A DNA stretch of 64,000 nt. It comes from Robiginitomaculum sp. (GTDB lineage Bacteria > Pseudomonadota > Alphaproteobacteria > Caulobacterales > Maricaulaceae). Each line of letters starts with the position of its first letter. The first letter of the stretch is position 1. Below the pieces are notes generated by a model. It searched no databases, was not told the origin of the DNA, and saw nothing but the letters and a program-made list of their open reading frames with translations. Positions 45,641 through 55,387 of this stretch are shown here, piece by piece. Location: contig NVXK01000002.1 in NCBI GenBank assembly GCA_002733905.1, forward strand, positions 9,751 to 73,750, read 5' to 3'. A program made the position numbers and the translations under genes.

Positions 45641-47074
45641 TTAATTCCGGTCTGCAAAATATTCAGAAGCTTTTTGAGAAAATGACTTTTCTGGGTATGG
45701 CAACATGCCCGCATTCCACTCTTCCCACTCGGCTTTCATTTTTTGAAACCTGTCAGGGTATTTTTCTTCGAGCCACGCTCTCTCACGGGCATCCTCGGCC
45801 AAGTTCAACAAATGTTCATGCGACCCAATCTTCAAATACTTCCAATCACCGTCCCGCATAGCCCGTTGTTCTTTTGTTTTATGCCGCCAAAACAGTTTGC
45901 GAGAAAAACTTGGAGCGCCCTCGACCAATTGAGCTGATAGGTCTTTGCCGTCAATACCATCTTTGGGAATAGCCCCACCAGCAATTTTGACAAAGGTGGG
46001 TAAAAAATCCATCGAAATCATCATTTGATCGGATATTTGCCCTGCTTCAATCTTTGCAGGCCATTGCATAAGGATCGGTACGCGAATTCCGCCTTCTAGA
46101 ACTTCGCCTTTCACCCCGATAAAGGGCCACGTATCAGAAAACCGCTCTCCGCCATTATCGGATGTGAAAACAATAATCGTGTTATCCAACATGCCTTTAC
46201 GCTCAAGAGCCGACAATATTTTACCAACATTGTCATCCATTGCACTCATCATGCGAGAGAAAGTTTCTATATTGCCACCATCTTTATGAAAGAAGCTTTT
46301 GAGACTATTGGATATTTCTTCGTCTTCCCGTCCCTCCCACGGCCAATGCGGCGCAGTGAAATGAAGGCTAAGGAAGAGAGGCTTATCCCCGATTTGTTCA
46401 ATTTGCTTCACAGCGTAATCGCCAAAAATATCGGTTAAATACCCAGCAATGTCTTGGCGTTCATTATCAACAAACAAATCGTTCGTGGCCACTTTACTAT
46501 TCATAATGGGGGCGTGTTTAAAATAATCAGCACCGCCTTGGGAAATCCCGACAAAATGGTCATACCCATATTGCAAAGGGCCGTTTTCAGGAATTTTACC
46601 CAAATGCCATTTCCCGATTAATGCCGTTTCATAGCCTTGTTCTTTAAGGACAGAGGCAATCGTTGGCTGTTCTTTAGGCAGGTGAGAATTTTCAGCCCAA
46701 GGCCCTAAGGGTTCATGTAAACCGACCTCAAATCGTTGCTGATATGCCCCTGACAAAAGGCCTGTTCGGGTCGGAGAGCAAATTGCTGCATTGGCATAAC
46801 CATCCGTGAGGCGAATACCGTTGGCAGCAAGGCTGTCAATATGAGGCGTATTCACGTGACGCGCCCCTGTGACACTAAGATCGGCATACCCCATATCATC
46901 AGCCATGATGAAAATAATATTGGGTTTTTGCGATGTGTGTTCTGCTGACGTGTTCTCAGAGCCAGCCTCTGACAACGGTTGGCACGCAGAAAGAGCAAAA
47001 CTAGTAAAGAGAGCGAAACTGGTCATTATTGGCAGTAATTTAAATCGCCCACTATTTTCTTTCCAAAGAATCAT
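45641..47074 (-). CDS. Sulfatase lipoprotein
   Basis: A 477-residue sulfatase. The signal ends with a lipobox at Cys31 (FALSAC). The catalytic cysteine is Cys99 in ICSPTRTGLLSG, and FIMADDMGYADLS supplies metal ligands. The stretch VFTSDNGGERFSDTWPF, then GVKGEVLEGGIRVP, is typical of the group that includes N-acetylgalactosamine- and aryl-sulfatases. It is much shorter than the arylsulfatase downstream, so the two probably attack different esters. A start at 47026 (MTSFALFTS) is an alternative to the 16-codon longer one. Confidence 0.94.
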   Translation of the reverse strand: MILWKENSGRFKLLPIMTSFALFTSFALSACQPLSEAGSENTSAEHTSQKPNIIFIMADDMGYADLSVTGARHVNTPHIDSLAANGIRLTDGYANAAICSPTRTGLLSGAYQQRFEVGLHEPLGPWAENSHLPKEQPTIASVLKEQGYETALIGKWHLGKIPENGPLQYGYDHFVGISQGGADYFKHAPIMNSKVATNDLFVDNERQDIAGYLTDIFGDYAVKQIEQIGDKPLFLSLHFTAPHWPWEGREDEEISNSLKSFFHKDGGNIETFSRMMSAMDDNVGKILSALERKGMLDNTIIVFTSDNGGERFSDTWPFIGVKGEVLEGGIRVPILMQWPAKIEAGQISDQMMISMDFLPTFVKIAGGAIPKDGIDGKDLSAQLVEGAPSFSRKLFWRHKTKEQRAMRDGDWKYLKIGSHEHLLNLAEDARERAWLEEKYPDRFQKMKAEWEEWNAGMLPYPEKSFSQKASEYFADRN

Positions 47075-47093
47075 TTTCTCTCCTTATTCACAT

Positions 47094-47129
47094 CTAAAAA
47101 AAGAGGGCCGGTCACAAGGACCGCCCCTC
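47094..47129 (-). terminator. Rho-independent terminator after the TonB receptor
   Basis: On the minus strand, gaggggcggtc (47129-47119) pairs with gaccggccctc (47113-47103) around a five-base loop cttgt. There is one mismatch in an 11-bp GC-rich stem, and seven T residues follow directly. It lies between the receptor gene stop and the sulfatase start, so it would stop or attenuate transcripts entering the sulfatases from the receptor promoter. Confidence 0.85.
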
Positions 47130-47154
47130 ATCAATTTAAAGATATCTGATTCTA

Positions 47155-49596
47155 TCAAAATTTAGAACCAAACCGCATTCCATAAGTCATATCAGCACCA
47201 ACCGTCACATAGGCAACGCCCAAAAGAGGATTTTGCGTGGAACGGACACGGTTTTTATTCTCTAGGTTACGAGCATAGAGGCCAAAATACCAATCGCCTT
47301 CTAGCGGTTCGAAGGTTAAATCGATGTTCGTAGTGGTATATCCGTCGATATTTTCGTGCTCAAGGTTATTAAATCCACCAACCTGATCGCTTACATATGT
47401 AGTATCCGCGCCCAGTACGATTTGCATGCTGTTTTCTAATGAGAACGTATGTTCGATACCGGCCTTGATTGTCCACTCAGGAGAAAAAATAGATTTATTT
47501 CCTGAACAATCAAACAACAGATCAGGACTACCGCTAGAGGTCGTACCGACAATTGTCGATGGACAATTAATATTATCGCGAGGCGTTGTTGAGCTAAAAA
47601 ACAACTCATCATAAGACGCATCAAGATATTGAACCGTACCATCAACAATAGTGTTGTCCCCCACCAACCAAGTCACATCAACTTCGATGCCCCGATTGGT
47701 CGCTTTACCGACATTACGAGTGGTATTTTGCAAAACACCATTATCGCTCAAATTGAAATAAGAGATCTGTTGATCTTTATAATCCCACCAAAACGCCTCG
47801 GCGTTCAATCGTAATGTACCATCAAGCAAGGTGTTTTTGATACCCAAAGTATAGGCATTGATGAATTCAGGATCGTAAGAATTACCCGTTGGCTCTAAAC
47901 CACCAGCACGATAACCGTGGCTATAATTAGCAAACATCATGGAATTTTCAGAAATATCTTTTTCCAAAGTCGCCCGATACGTAGGCTCATTATAACTAAT
48001 CGTTTCATGAACAGTGCTCTGGGCGTGTAAAATTTGCCCAATACCATTATTAAGCGGGATTAGAAAACCCGGAGGGATCGCGATTCGGGTCGAAGACCAG
48101 CCATTATCCTCTAAAAAGGCATAAGCTTCTTCAGGTGTATCCAAAGTTGGGAAATGCGGTAAATTTCCAGGAACAGCACAACCATGCGCGAAACTTCCAG
48201 GAGGTGTTACAAAGCTTGGACCGAGCCCACCACAGAAGGTGATGAAATTATCAATGCTACCGTCCATTGTCTTTTTGTCTTCGGTATAACGCGCACCAAC
48301 AATAGCACGAGTGCTCTCATTGATATTAAAAGTCGCTTCACCAAAAACGGCCCACGAAGAATTCTCTACAGTATACTCCTGCATCGGCAGAACGAACTCT
48401 TGGTTAAAGGTATTATTACCAGAAATATCTTCATCAGAATAATAAGCACCAATAATATAATCAAATAATTCAGAACCATGCCCTGCATAGTTAACCTCGA
48501 TAGATTTTTGAGCAGACTCGTCTTGCCACCAACCAGAGTTAAAGCCAGGTTGACCAAATCGTGAATCCTGTGAGGTTTCACGATAGCCCGGTAAGATTGT
48601 TAAATCTCCACTACCAAGTTCAAATTTAATTTCAGCATTTAGCCCCCATAATTCGCCGCTTTGATACCATTCGTCTTGAATGTCATTCAAAAAACCAAAG
48701 CCTGGCCCCGCCAAAATAGTTTGCCTAAAAGCACGGCTTTCAGCGCTACGAGGCCCAGAATTCAAAGCAATACCACTCTCTACAAGCTCAAACGAGCCTA
48801 ACCCTAAACGCTGGTAAGAGCCAACAGGTGTTGCGCCTGCGCCTATTCCGCCAATATCCGTATAGTCACCGGCAAGGCGAATACTAACGCTATCATTTAT
48901 TTCGGTCAGGAATTGCGCGCGGAAACTTTTGCGATCATCATCACTCGTGCCATCGGTATTATAGCCGTCATGCTTAACTTTACTCGCGGCAACCCGAAAT
49001 GCGCTATTTTCACCCACAGGCACATTAGCAAAAGCGCTAAAGTTTTGAGAGCTATAATTACCAAAATCAGCCGCAAACCCTGCTTCACGAACGCCAATTT
49101 CAGGCTTATTTGGAACAATATTAATCACGCCGCCCGTAGCATTCTTGCCATAGAGTGTACCTTGCGGTCCTTTCAGGACCTCGATACGGTTTATATCGTA
49201 AAACGCACCAATCGACGTCGCCGAACCACGTGCCAAAGCAACGCCGTCATAATTCAAAATAATGGCTGGATCGAGATAATTGGTGGCCCCTCGATTACCA
49301 ATGCCGCGCATATAAACTTGGCCATTAATCCCACCACCACTTATGATCGTCAAAGCAGGCACAGCATCCGTCAAACCTGCGGCACTATTAATCCCGTTTT
49401 TCAACAAATCGGCACCTGTTAAAGCATCGATGGCCAAACTTGTTTCTTGCAAGCCCTGCGATTTTTTCTGTGCGGTCACAACGATTTCGTCTAGGACACG
49501 ATTTGTTTGAGCTAAGGCAGAACCTGTCGCCATAACAAAAAATATGGTGGCCATTGAAGCGCCAGTGAGTAACCGGCTATTTCTTAAAATTGACAT
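47155..49596 (-). CDS. TonB-dependent outer-membrane receptor
   Basis: An 813-residue receptor with a signal peptide (ATIFFVMATGSALAQ) and a short region with VLDEIVVTAQKKSQGLQ, the TonB-box type start seen in many FecA-like receptors. The plug domain has VYMRGIGNRGATNYLDP and VLKGPQGTLYGKNATGGVIN. The remaining 600 or so residues form the beta barrel, ending in a C-terminal Phe (MRFGSKF). It would import a ligand through the outer membrane, here probably a sulfated or desulfated compound handled by the following sulfatases. No N-terminal signalling extension is present. Confidence 0.95.
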   Translation of the reverse strand: MSILRNSRLLTGASMATIFFVMATGSALAQTNRVLDEIVVTAQKKSQGLQETSLAIDALTGADLLKNGINSAAGLTDAVPALTIISGGGINGQVYMRGIGNRGATNYLDPAIILNYDGVALARGSATSIGAFYDINRIEVLKGPQGTLYGKNATGGVINIVPNKPEIGVREAGFAADFGNYSSQNFSAFANVPVGENSAFRVAASKVKHDGYNTDGTSDDDRKSFRAQFLTEINDSVSIRLAGDYTDIGGIGAGATPVGSYQRLGLGSFELVESGIALNSGPRSAESRAFRQTILAGPGFGFLNDIQDEWYQSGELWGLNAEIKFELGSGDLTILPGYRETSQDSRFGQPGFNSGWWQDESAQKSIEVNYAGHGSELFDYIIGAYYSDEDISGNNTFNQEFVLPMQEYTVENSSWAVFGEATFNINESTRAIVGARYTEDKKTMDGSIDNFITFCGGLGPSFVTPPGSFAHGCAVPGNLPHFPTLDTPEEAYAFLEDNGWSSTRIAIPPGFLIPLNNGIGQILHAQSTVHETISYNEPTYRATLEKDISENSMMFANYSHGYRAGGLEPTGNSYDPEFINAYTLGIKNTLLDGTLRLNAEAFWWDYKDQQISYFNLSDNGVLQNTTRNVGKATNRGIEVDVTWLVGDNTIVDGTVQYLDASYDELFFSSTTPRDNINCPSTIVGTTSSGSPDLLFDCSGNKSIFSPEWTIKAGIEHTFSLENSMQIVLGADTTYVSDQVGGFNNLEHENIDGYTTTNIDLTFEPLEGDWYFGLYARNLENKNRVRSTQNPLLGVAYVTVGADMTYGMRFGSKF

Positions 49597-49874
49597 AATT
49601 CTCCCCTTTTTTGAACTGTCCCATTTCTTCTAATGATCAAGCCGTGTCAAGACGACCTGAATATATTCATGGGAACTATTCACAAAATCAATGGTCTTAC
49701 CTCAAGCACCTGCACCAACTTAACTCCACATGATAATATCGACGTTTTCTTACGATTAAAAAGCATTATTACGAGGCCTAAAAGCTCGCCGTTTACCAAA
49801 CAAAACGCATGAACTGTTGAGGCGTTCATATCTAGTGATATATTAGCACAGTTTAACGCAGAGACTGTAAAGCA
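49597..49874. other. Intergenic region between receptor and hydrolase genes
   Basis: This region of under 300 bp lies upstream of the receptor gene and downstream of the minus-strand hydrolase gene. It should contain the receptor promoter. I see no clear terminator or RNA gene. Confidence 0.4.
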
Positions 49875-51035
49875 TTAATCCGTATGCCCTCCTAAAGTTT
49901 CGGCAAACCAGTCCGCAATGTAAGAGCGCCCATAGGACATATTATCAGCCCCAACATGTTCGACACCACCCTCGCGACTGGTGAATATTTTTAGCTCTGG
50001 ATTGGTAGAGTTCGTCATTTGCTCAAAAGCTTGATAGGCGTATTTAACAGAAATTTGACGGTCGCTTTCGCCATGGGTTATAAGAAACGGCATTCCAATT
50101 TTATGCATATGACCATTCATATTCATGCCTTCGGTTTTTTTAAAAAAATCCTCTTTGCCTGTGGCCCCAAACACCCAATATACATGTTTCCAATAATGCG
50201 GGACAGGGTTTTCACCTTCATTTTTAAGGCGTCCAATTTGTACTTCGTGCCAATTATGGTTCGCGCCCCAGACCGCCCCAGACGCGAAGCGTGGCTCATA
50301 GGCTGCGGCGCGAGCAACAAAATGCCCTCCCAAAGAAATGCCAGTAATGCCAATACGTACATCGTCAACATCATCGCGTGATGCCAAATATTCATAACAC
50401 GGCGTGGCCCATTCTTCGGTGAACGGCGTAGCGGGTAAGTCATGAACACGTAAGGCCTCACCAGTTCCGGGTTGATCAATACAAAGCGTTGAAATGCCTC
50501 GTTTTGCCAGAGCTTGCGGCAACCACGTCCAGTATAATAATTCTTTACAACTATCCAAACCGTTGGTGAACAATACACAAGGGCCCTCCCCCTCTATGCC
50601 TTCGCCTTTGGTAAAGAGAGCCGGAATGGCTTTGCCTTTGTACGGAATATCAATGCGTTCACAATTTTCTTTGCCGTATTTCACATATTCTTTGAAGGCT
50701 TTTTGCGCCTTAGCAGAGGTTTCCCCTCGCCCCGGATGCCCGTGCCCCTGCATGCGCTCGGCCGTAATAAAATAAAGGGAAGCACGGCGGAGTTTATCGG
50801 ACGCAGACAATTTGCGGCCACGGGCCAAGTCTTCTTCAGCCAATTCAGCTAAGGTTTCGGCCTTGGCAGCCCATTGTTTCATAAATTCAGGCGTACCTGC
50901 ATCGGCACCTGCATCGGCGGCACGCTTAATTGGTTCACACATGTCGACAATTTCGCCGAGTTCGGCTCCACTCGCAACCGCAATGGCTACGGAGAGGTTC
51001 CAAATATAATTGGGGAAGAATTCATATAATGCCAT
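49875..51035 (-). CDS. Alpha/beta hydrolase, C-C hydrolase-like
   Basis: A 386-residue protein of the dienelactone/FrsA-like type that includes 2,6-dihydroxypseudooxynicotine hydrolase. A helical N-terminal cap (1 to about 125) precedes the hydrolase domain. The nucleophile is Ser234 in GITGISLGGHFVARAA, an oxyanion segment is CVLFTNGLDSCKE, and a C-terminal GGVEHVGADN supplies the likely catalytic His. It is followed in the genome by an extradiol dioxygenase gene upstream on the same strand, suggesting that it hydrolyses a ring-cleavage or side-chain C-C bond. The substrate is unknown. Confidence 0.85.
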   Translation of the reverse strand: MALYEFFPNYIWNLSVAIAVASGAELGEIVDMCEPIKRAADAGADAGTPEFMKQWAAKAETLAELAEEDLARGRKLSASDKLRRASLYFITAERMQGHGHPGRGETSAKAQKAFKEYVKYGKENCERIDIPYKGKAIPALFTKGEGIEGEGPCVLFTNGLDSCKELLYWTWLPQALAKRGISTLCIDQPGTGEALRVHDLPATPFTEEWATPCYEYLASRDDVDDVRIGITGISLGGHFVARAAAYEPRFASGAVWGANHNWHEVQIGRLKNEGENPVPHYWKHVYWVFGATGKEDFFKKTEGMNMNGHMHKIGMPFLITHGESDRQISVKYAYQAFEQMTNSTNPELKIFTSREGGVEHVGADNMSYGRSYIADWFAETLGGHTD

Positions 51036-51037
51036 GA

Positions 51038-51937
51038 TTATACCTTTGCGGATTTAAAGAGAGCGGGATCTGCGTGTAATGCTGGCATGGTTTTCGGCCC
51101 CCCGACGCCAGTGCTCCACTGATCCATTACCAATTGAGACGGTTTATAGGTTGTCGGCTGCCAATTTTCATCAACTTGTTCAAGTTCAGATGTATATTCA
51201 ACCACATTACCATTTGGCGATTGGAAATAACTAAAGGTATTATTACCAGCAGTATGACGCCCCGGCCCCCATAAGACATCTGTATCGTTTTTTTTGAGCC
51301 GGTAAATCCCTCTGAACATATCATCAATGGTCGGCATGTCATAGGCGACATGGTCCAAACAAGGCGGCCCCGGCAAGACGGCTAAACGATGATGCCATTT
51401 ATTGCACCGCAAGAAACACATGAAATCGCCCAGCCAATCAGATATTTTAAACCCTAGAACATCGACAAAATATTTCACCAAATCATGATGGTTCGGAGAA
51501 TGCAGTACGACGTGACTAATACGTTCTGGTACGGCGTCCCAACGTTCTAATATTTCTATTTCTTTAGTCTCGACATCGGTCGATATTTCAAACGGCAAAC
51601 CATCAGGGATAAAAAACCTAAACCCGTATCCCCCCCCTAAAGTTTCGAGGTTTTTGGGTGCAAAAATAATTTTACTCCCGAATTTCTTCACCCGCTCAAA
51701 TAACGCGTCAACATCTTGGCGCGTGTCGGCCTTGAGCGCCACAATATCAATACTGTTCTCATCTGATTGACGGAGCCGAACTTGATATAATTCTGCGGAC
51801 CCTTTTGCTGCAAAATAAACAAGGTCATTTTCTTCTTTTACCTCGTCTAGCTTCCAAACGTCTTGGTAAAACTTTTGTTCCGACGACAAATCCTTTACGG
51901 CATATCCTACATAACGAATATCTGAAATTACCCCCAT
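51038..51937 (-). CDS. Extradiol dioxygenase (VOC, type I)
   Basis: A 299-residue two-module VOC protein that should open a catechol-type ring next to the hydroxyls. By analogy with BphC, the iron ligands are His142 (SHVVLHS), His196 (LDHVAYDM) and Glu247 (VVEYTSEL). The second-sphere residues are also present: His182 or His183, His228 and Tyr237. The ATG at 51937 follows ggagagac, whereas the longer frame upstream has no domain content. It precedes the hydrolase gene by two bases, a typical dioxygenase-hydrolase pair. Confidence 0.9.
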   Translation of the reverse strand: MGVISDIRYVGYAVKDLSSEQKFYQDVWKLDEVKEENDLVYFAAKGSAELYQVRLRQSDENSIDIVALKADTRQDVDALFERVKKFGSKIIFAPKNLETLGGGYGFRFFIPDGLPFEISTDVETKEIEILERWDAVPERISHVVLHSPNHHDLVKYFVDVLGFKISDWLGDFMCFLRCNKWHHRLAVLPGPPCLDHVAYDMPTIDDMFRGIYRLKKNDTDVLWGPGRHTAGNNTFSYFQSPNGNVVEYTSELEQVDENWQPTTYKPSQLVMDQWSTGVGGPKTMPALHADPALFKSAKV

Positions 51938-52209
51938 GTCTCTCTCCATGATCAATTGTGTAAGAAAAATACACCAACGAAATTTAGCGCCAACACGTTG
52001 GTTTTTAACATTAGGTAGCAAAACCATATTCTCAAAACCTATTATATTCATACTTCAGTATCCACAAAGTCCATAGGTTGCAGCACGAACTATGAAAACC
52101 GTGAATAGCCGAACATCCAAAGAAACGGTTTTGAAAACACGTAAATTTCTAGAATACTACGGCAGAATACAAACCCAACGATCTGTCACCCTTCACCAAA
52201 TGAGAAACA

Positions 52210-52638
52210 ATGCTTGATTTAGAAACAGCCCTGACCCTAGCCAAAGAAACCCTCGCTGAGGGTCGTCGCCAAAAATTCGCACCGATGACCATTACCGTAT
52301 TGGATACTGGCGGTCACACGATCGTCGTACTCCGTGATGATGGCGGTGCCATATCACGGTGCGAAATCGCCACAGCAAAAGCCGCAGGGTGTTTGGGAAT
52401 GGGGTTTGGTGGTCGCGAGTTAGAGCGCCGCGCGAATATGATGCCAACATTTTTCAACTCTCTTACCGAGATATTTCCCAAAGGCATGATTGCCTTGCCA
52501 GGCGGTGTTTTATTACGCGATGCGGACGGTAAATTACTTGGGGCCGCTGGCGTCAGCGGTGACACCTCTGACAATGACGAAATTGCTTTATTGGTTGGGG
52601 TTAAGGCGGCTGGATTAGTAGCGCAAACAGGGGCGTAA
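52210..52638 (+). CDS. GlcG/HbpS family protein
   Basis: A 142-residue protein of the GlcG/HbpS (DUF336) family. Seen patterns are TLAKETLAEGRR, MTITVLDTGGHTIVVLRDDG, TAKAAGCLGMG and the C-terminal GAAGVSGDTSDNDEIAL. Family members bind small ligands or haem, or act as accessory subunits in catabolic clusters; a clear enzymatic role is lacking. It starts the plus-strand unit divergent from the dioxygenase and is separated from the next gene by one base. Confidence 0.88.
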   Translation: MLDLETALTLAKETLAEGRRQKFAPMTITVLDTGGHTIVVLRDDGGAISRCEIATAKAAGCLGMGFGGRELERRANMMPTFFNSLTEIFPKGMIALPGGVLLRDADGKLLGAAGVSGDTSDNDEIALLVGVKAAGLVAQTGA

Positions 52639-52639
52639 T

Positions 52640-53887
52640 ATGGGCAGAACCCTTTATACCAATATTCAAATTTTTGACGGAAGTGGTGCAGACCTCTACC
52701 CTGGTGAAGTCCTCGTCGAAGGCAATAAAATAACGGCTGTTAATCAAGGAACTGACGAAAAACTATCGACCGAAAATGCGTTTATTATTGATGGTAAGGG
52801 CGCGACCCTCATGCCTGGTATGGTCGAAGCTCATGCACATCTTACGTGGCCAACCAATGTTGAACGCACGATTAATGCGATGAAATTACCGATCGAAGAG
52901 CATGTACTCGTTACGGCACAAAATGCACGCATTACTTTGGATTATGGCTTCACCTCTGCATATTCGGCTGGATCGGTCGGGGAAAAGATTGAACCACATT
53001 TGCGGGATATGATTAATGCAGGACACATTCCTGGCCCACGCTTGCGTGCATCAGCCTTGGAAAAAGGGATGGAAGATGTGATGGGGGTTCCCGAAGGATA
53101 TGACCCGACCCATGACCGCAGCATAGAAGGCCTACGACAATATATTCGCGATATGAAAAAACTAGGCTGTGACACCGTTAAAATCATGCTGTCGAGTGAT
53201 GAAGGCTTTCAACTTGGTGGCTCTGAACGACTATTGTATACGCAAGAAGAAATCACTGCCATTGGCGAGACAGCACGCGAAGAAAATATTTGGCTAGCGT
53301 GTCATTCTCAATCCACGGAATCGGTTAAGATGGCCTGCAGGGCTGGCTTTCGTAATTTATTTCATTGTATTCATATTGACGAAGAAGGACTTGATTTGAT
53401 GGAGGCCCGCAAGGATGATCTTTTCATGTCTCCTGCCCCTGGACTTTTGTATGCTCGCATTCATGAAGCCCAAGACTTTGGCATTGGCCCCAAAGAAGCC
53501 CGTAAAATGGGCGCCTATCTTGGTCTTGAATCCAATCAAAAAAATATACCAAAAATGCGCAAGCGCGGCATTCGTGTCTTACCCGGAGGTGATTATGGGT
53601 TTCCGTATAACCCGATTGGACGTAATGCCCGCGACCTTGATATATTTGTTAAAATGTTTGGCTTCACGACACATGAAGCTTTGGTCGCAGCGACGAAGCA
53701 CGGCGGTGAGCTAGTTGACTGGCCAGTTGGCATGATTAAAGCAAACATGTTAGCCGATATTTTATTGATTGACGGCGACCCAACCAAAGACATTACGGTT
53801 TTACAAGACCTGTCTAAAATTTTGTCGGTTATGAAAGATGGTAAGTTTCACCGCGCCCCGCCGCGCCGGTATGAGGTCTTCGCGTAA
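52640..53887 (+). CDS. Metal-dependent amidohydrolase
   Basis: A 415-residue amidohydrolase with the N-terminal beta-sandwich and a TIM barrel. Metal ligands are His65 and His67 in VEAHAHLTW, a likely carboxylated lysine in CDTVKIMLSS, histidines in LACHSQST and LFHCIHID, and the aspartate in PGGDYGFPYN. Members hydrolyse amide or ring C-N bonds (imidazolonepropionase/prolidase-like group). Within an aromatic cluster it may process a lactam or amide intermediate; that is inference. Its end is preceded by the alternative start of the following GST frame. Confidence 0.9.
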   Translation: MGRTLYTNIQIFDGSGADLYPGEVLVEGNKITAVNQGTDEKLSTENAFIIDGKGATLMPGMVEAHAHLTWPTNVERTINAMKLPIEEHVLVTAQNARITLDYGFTSAYSAGSVGEKIEPHLRDMINAGHIPGPRLRASALEKGMEDVMGVPEGYDPTHDRSIEGLRQYIRDMKKLGCDTVKIMLSSDEGFQLGGSERLLYTQEEITAIGETAREENIWLACHSQSTESVKMACRAGFRNLFHCIHIDEEGLDLMEARKDDLFMSPAPGLLYARIHEAQDFGIGPKEARKMGAYLGLESNQKNIPKMRKRGIRVLPGGDYGFPYNPIGRNARDLDIFVKMFGFTTHEALVAATKHGGELVDWPVGMIKANMLADILLIDGDPTKDITVLQDLSKILSVMKDGKFHRAPPRRYEVFA

Positions 53888-53918
53888 TCTATATATATCT
53901 TCACAGGAATACGGTTAT

Positions 53919-54704
53919 ATGATTGAATTTTATGACAATGACATGTCCACGTGCGCCCAGAAAGTGCGCCTCGTTTTGGCGGCCAAAGGGCTAAAGTATC
54001 AGCGTCATTATTTAGATATCCGCGCTGGCGAGACCCAGACACCAGAATACCTAAAGCTAAACCCAAATGGTGTTGTGCCAACGATTGTTGACAATGGCGA
54101 AGTTATCATCGAATCCGCTGTAATTATAGCCTACCTTGATGATGCCTACCCTACTCCGTCCCTCAGCCCTGATAACGCCATAGCCCGTGCCGATATGTTG
54201 CGATGGATTATTCGTCCAGACGCGGGCCTGCATCAAGCGTGTGGCGAAACCAGTTTTGCCTTGGCGTTTCGTCATCAAATATCATGCCTACCTGAAGCCA
54301 CGCAGCAAAAATTATTTTCAAAAATGCCTAGCGAAAAACGCCGAAACGAAATTCATGCTATCGTCGAACATGGCTTGTACGCGCCCGGCATCGGGCTAGC
54401 GATACGCACTTATTATAAAGCCATTTACGATATGCAAATACAGTTAAGTAATACAAAATGGATTGCAGATAGTAAGTGGACTTTAGCTGATGCGACCTTA
54501 TTGCCATATGTGCTTCGCCTAGATCATCTTGGACTATCATGGTTTTGGGACGATAAACCGCTTGTTGCCAACTGGTATCAAGAGGCAATATCTCGCCCTG
54601 AATTTTCCGTCATCACAGACTATATGAACGAAGATTATTTGTCCTTAATGGCGGCGGTGACACAGGCCGAACATGCGCGAGTGAAGCAAATTTTAGGAGA
54701 ATAA
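53919..54704 (+). CDS. Glutathione S-transferase, LigF/zeta-like
   Basis: A 261-residue GST. The N-terminal thioredoxin-like domain has FYDNDMSTCAQKVRLVLAAK, with Ser and Cys at the glutathione-activating position, and the cis-Pro segment NPNGVVPTIVDNG and ESAVIIAYLDD. The C-terminal helical domain follows. The start is placed at ATG 53919 with aggaat upstream; an in-frame start at 53838 overlaps the amidohydrolase and adds no GST residues. GSTs of this type cleave beta-aryl ethers or isomerise maleyl intermediates; either would fit an aromatic pathway. Confidence 0.88.
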   Translation: MIEFYDNDMSTCAQKVRLVLAAKGLKYQRHYLDIRAGETQTPEYLKLNPNGVVPTIVDNGEVIIESAVIIAYLDDAYPTPSLSPDNAIARADMLRWIIRPDAGLHQACGETSFALAFRHQISCLPEATQQKLFSKMPSEKRRNEIHAIVEHGLYAPGIGLAIRTYYKAIYDMQIQLSNTKWIADSKWTLADATLLPYVLRLDHLGLSWFWDDKPLVANWYQEAISRPEFSVITDYMNEDYLSLMAAVTQAEHARVKQILGE

Positions 54705-54710
54705 ATCACG

Positions 54711-55355
54711 ATGAATTTCAGCCCCCAAGCCCAATCTATTTTCGATGCCTATGAAAACCGCTGGCAAGATGAGAGTGAAAAAATGCGGACGGGTGATCCC
54801 AAGGCTATAATGTTAAACCGTGATGACCTCTTACTGGCAATCGGCAAAGAAACTGGTGAATTTCTTGTCTCCTTATTGGTCGCGCATGGGGCAAAAAACA
54901 TCATTGAAGTTGGCACAAGTTATGGTTATTCGACCTTGTTTCTTGCCCATGCAGCCCAACAAACCGGAGGACGACTTACCACCCTTGAAATCGATGCCAA
55001 CAAACAAAACTATGCACGCGAAAAAATGCAGGCGGCAGGGTTAAGTGATGTCATTGATTGGCATTGCGGGGATGCAGTTTCTTGGCTGGAAACAGCGCAA
55101 GACCCGTTTGATTTTGTTCTTTTGGATGTATGGAAAGAATTATATATACCGTGCCTTAATGCCATAAAAGGCAAGATGAGTGAAGAAGGTATAATTGCAG
55201 CGGATAATATGATTTCTCCACCTATGCACCGCCAAGAAGCGCGAGAATATCGTAACATTATTTCTACTATGCCAGAATTCAATTCAGTATTATTACCCAT
55301 AGGGTCTGGCATAGAATTAAGCTGTAAATGGAGCCAAGAGAATACCAAACTCTAG
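54711..55355 (+). CDS. SAM-dependent O-methyltransferase
   Basis: A 214-residue class I methyltransferase of the small catechol/caffeoyl-CoA-type. Motif I is IIEVGTSYGYSTLFLA, an acidic GRLTTLEIDANK binds the ribose, and FDFVLLDVWKELY provides the metal-binding aspartate region. It follows the GST by six bases. Its role in a degradative cluster is not obvious: it could detoxify a catechol by O-methylation, or move a methyl group in another way. Confidence 0.88.
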   Translation: MNFSPQAQSIFDAYENRWQDESEKMRTGDPKAIMLNRDDLLLAIGKETGEFLVSLLVAHGAKNIIEVGTSYGYSTLFLAHAAQQTGGRLTTLEIDANKQNYAREKMQAAGLSDVIDWHCGDAVSWLETAQDPFDFVLLDVWKELYIPCLNAIKGKMSEEGIIAADNMISPPMHRQEAREYRNIISTMPEFNSVLLPIGSGIELSCKWSQENTKL

Positions 55356-55387
55356 ACTTTAAAAGGTTTCTCAAATCAATGGAACCA

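Noticed and set aside
48913-49422. 169-codon plus-strand frame over the TonB receptor
   Set aside because: It is antisense to an unambiguous receptor gene and lacks a ribosome binding site and domains.
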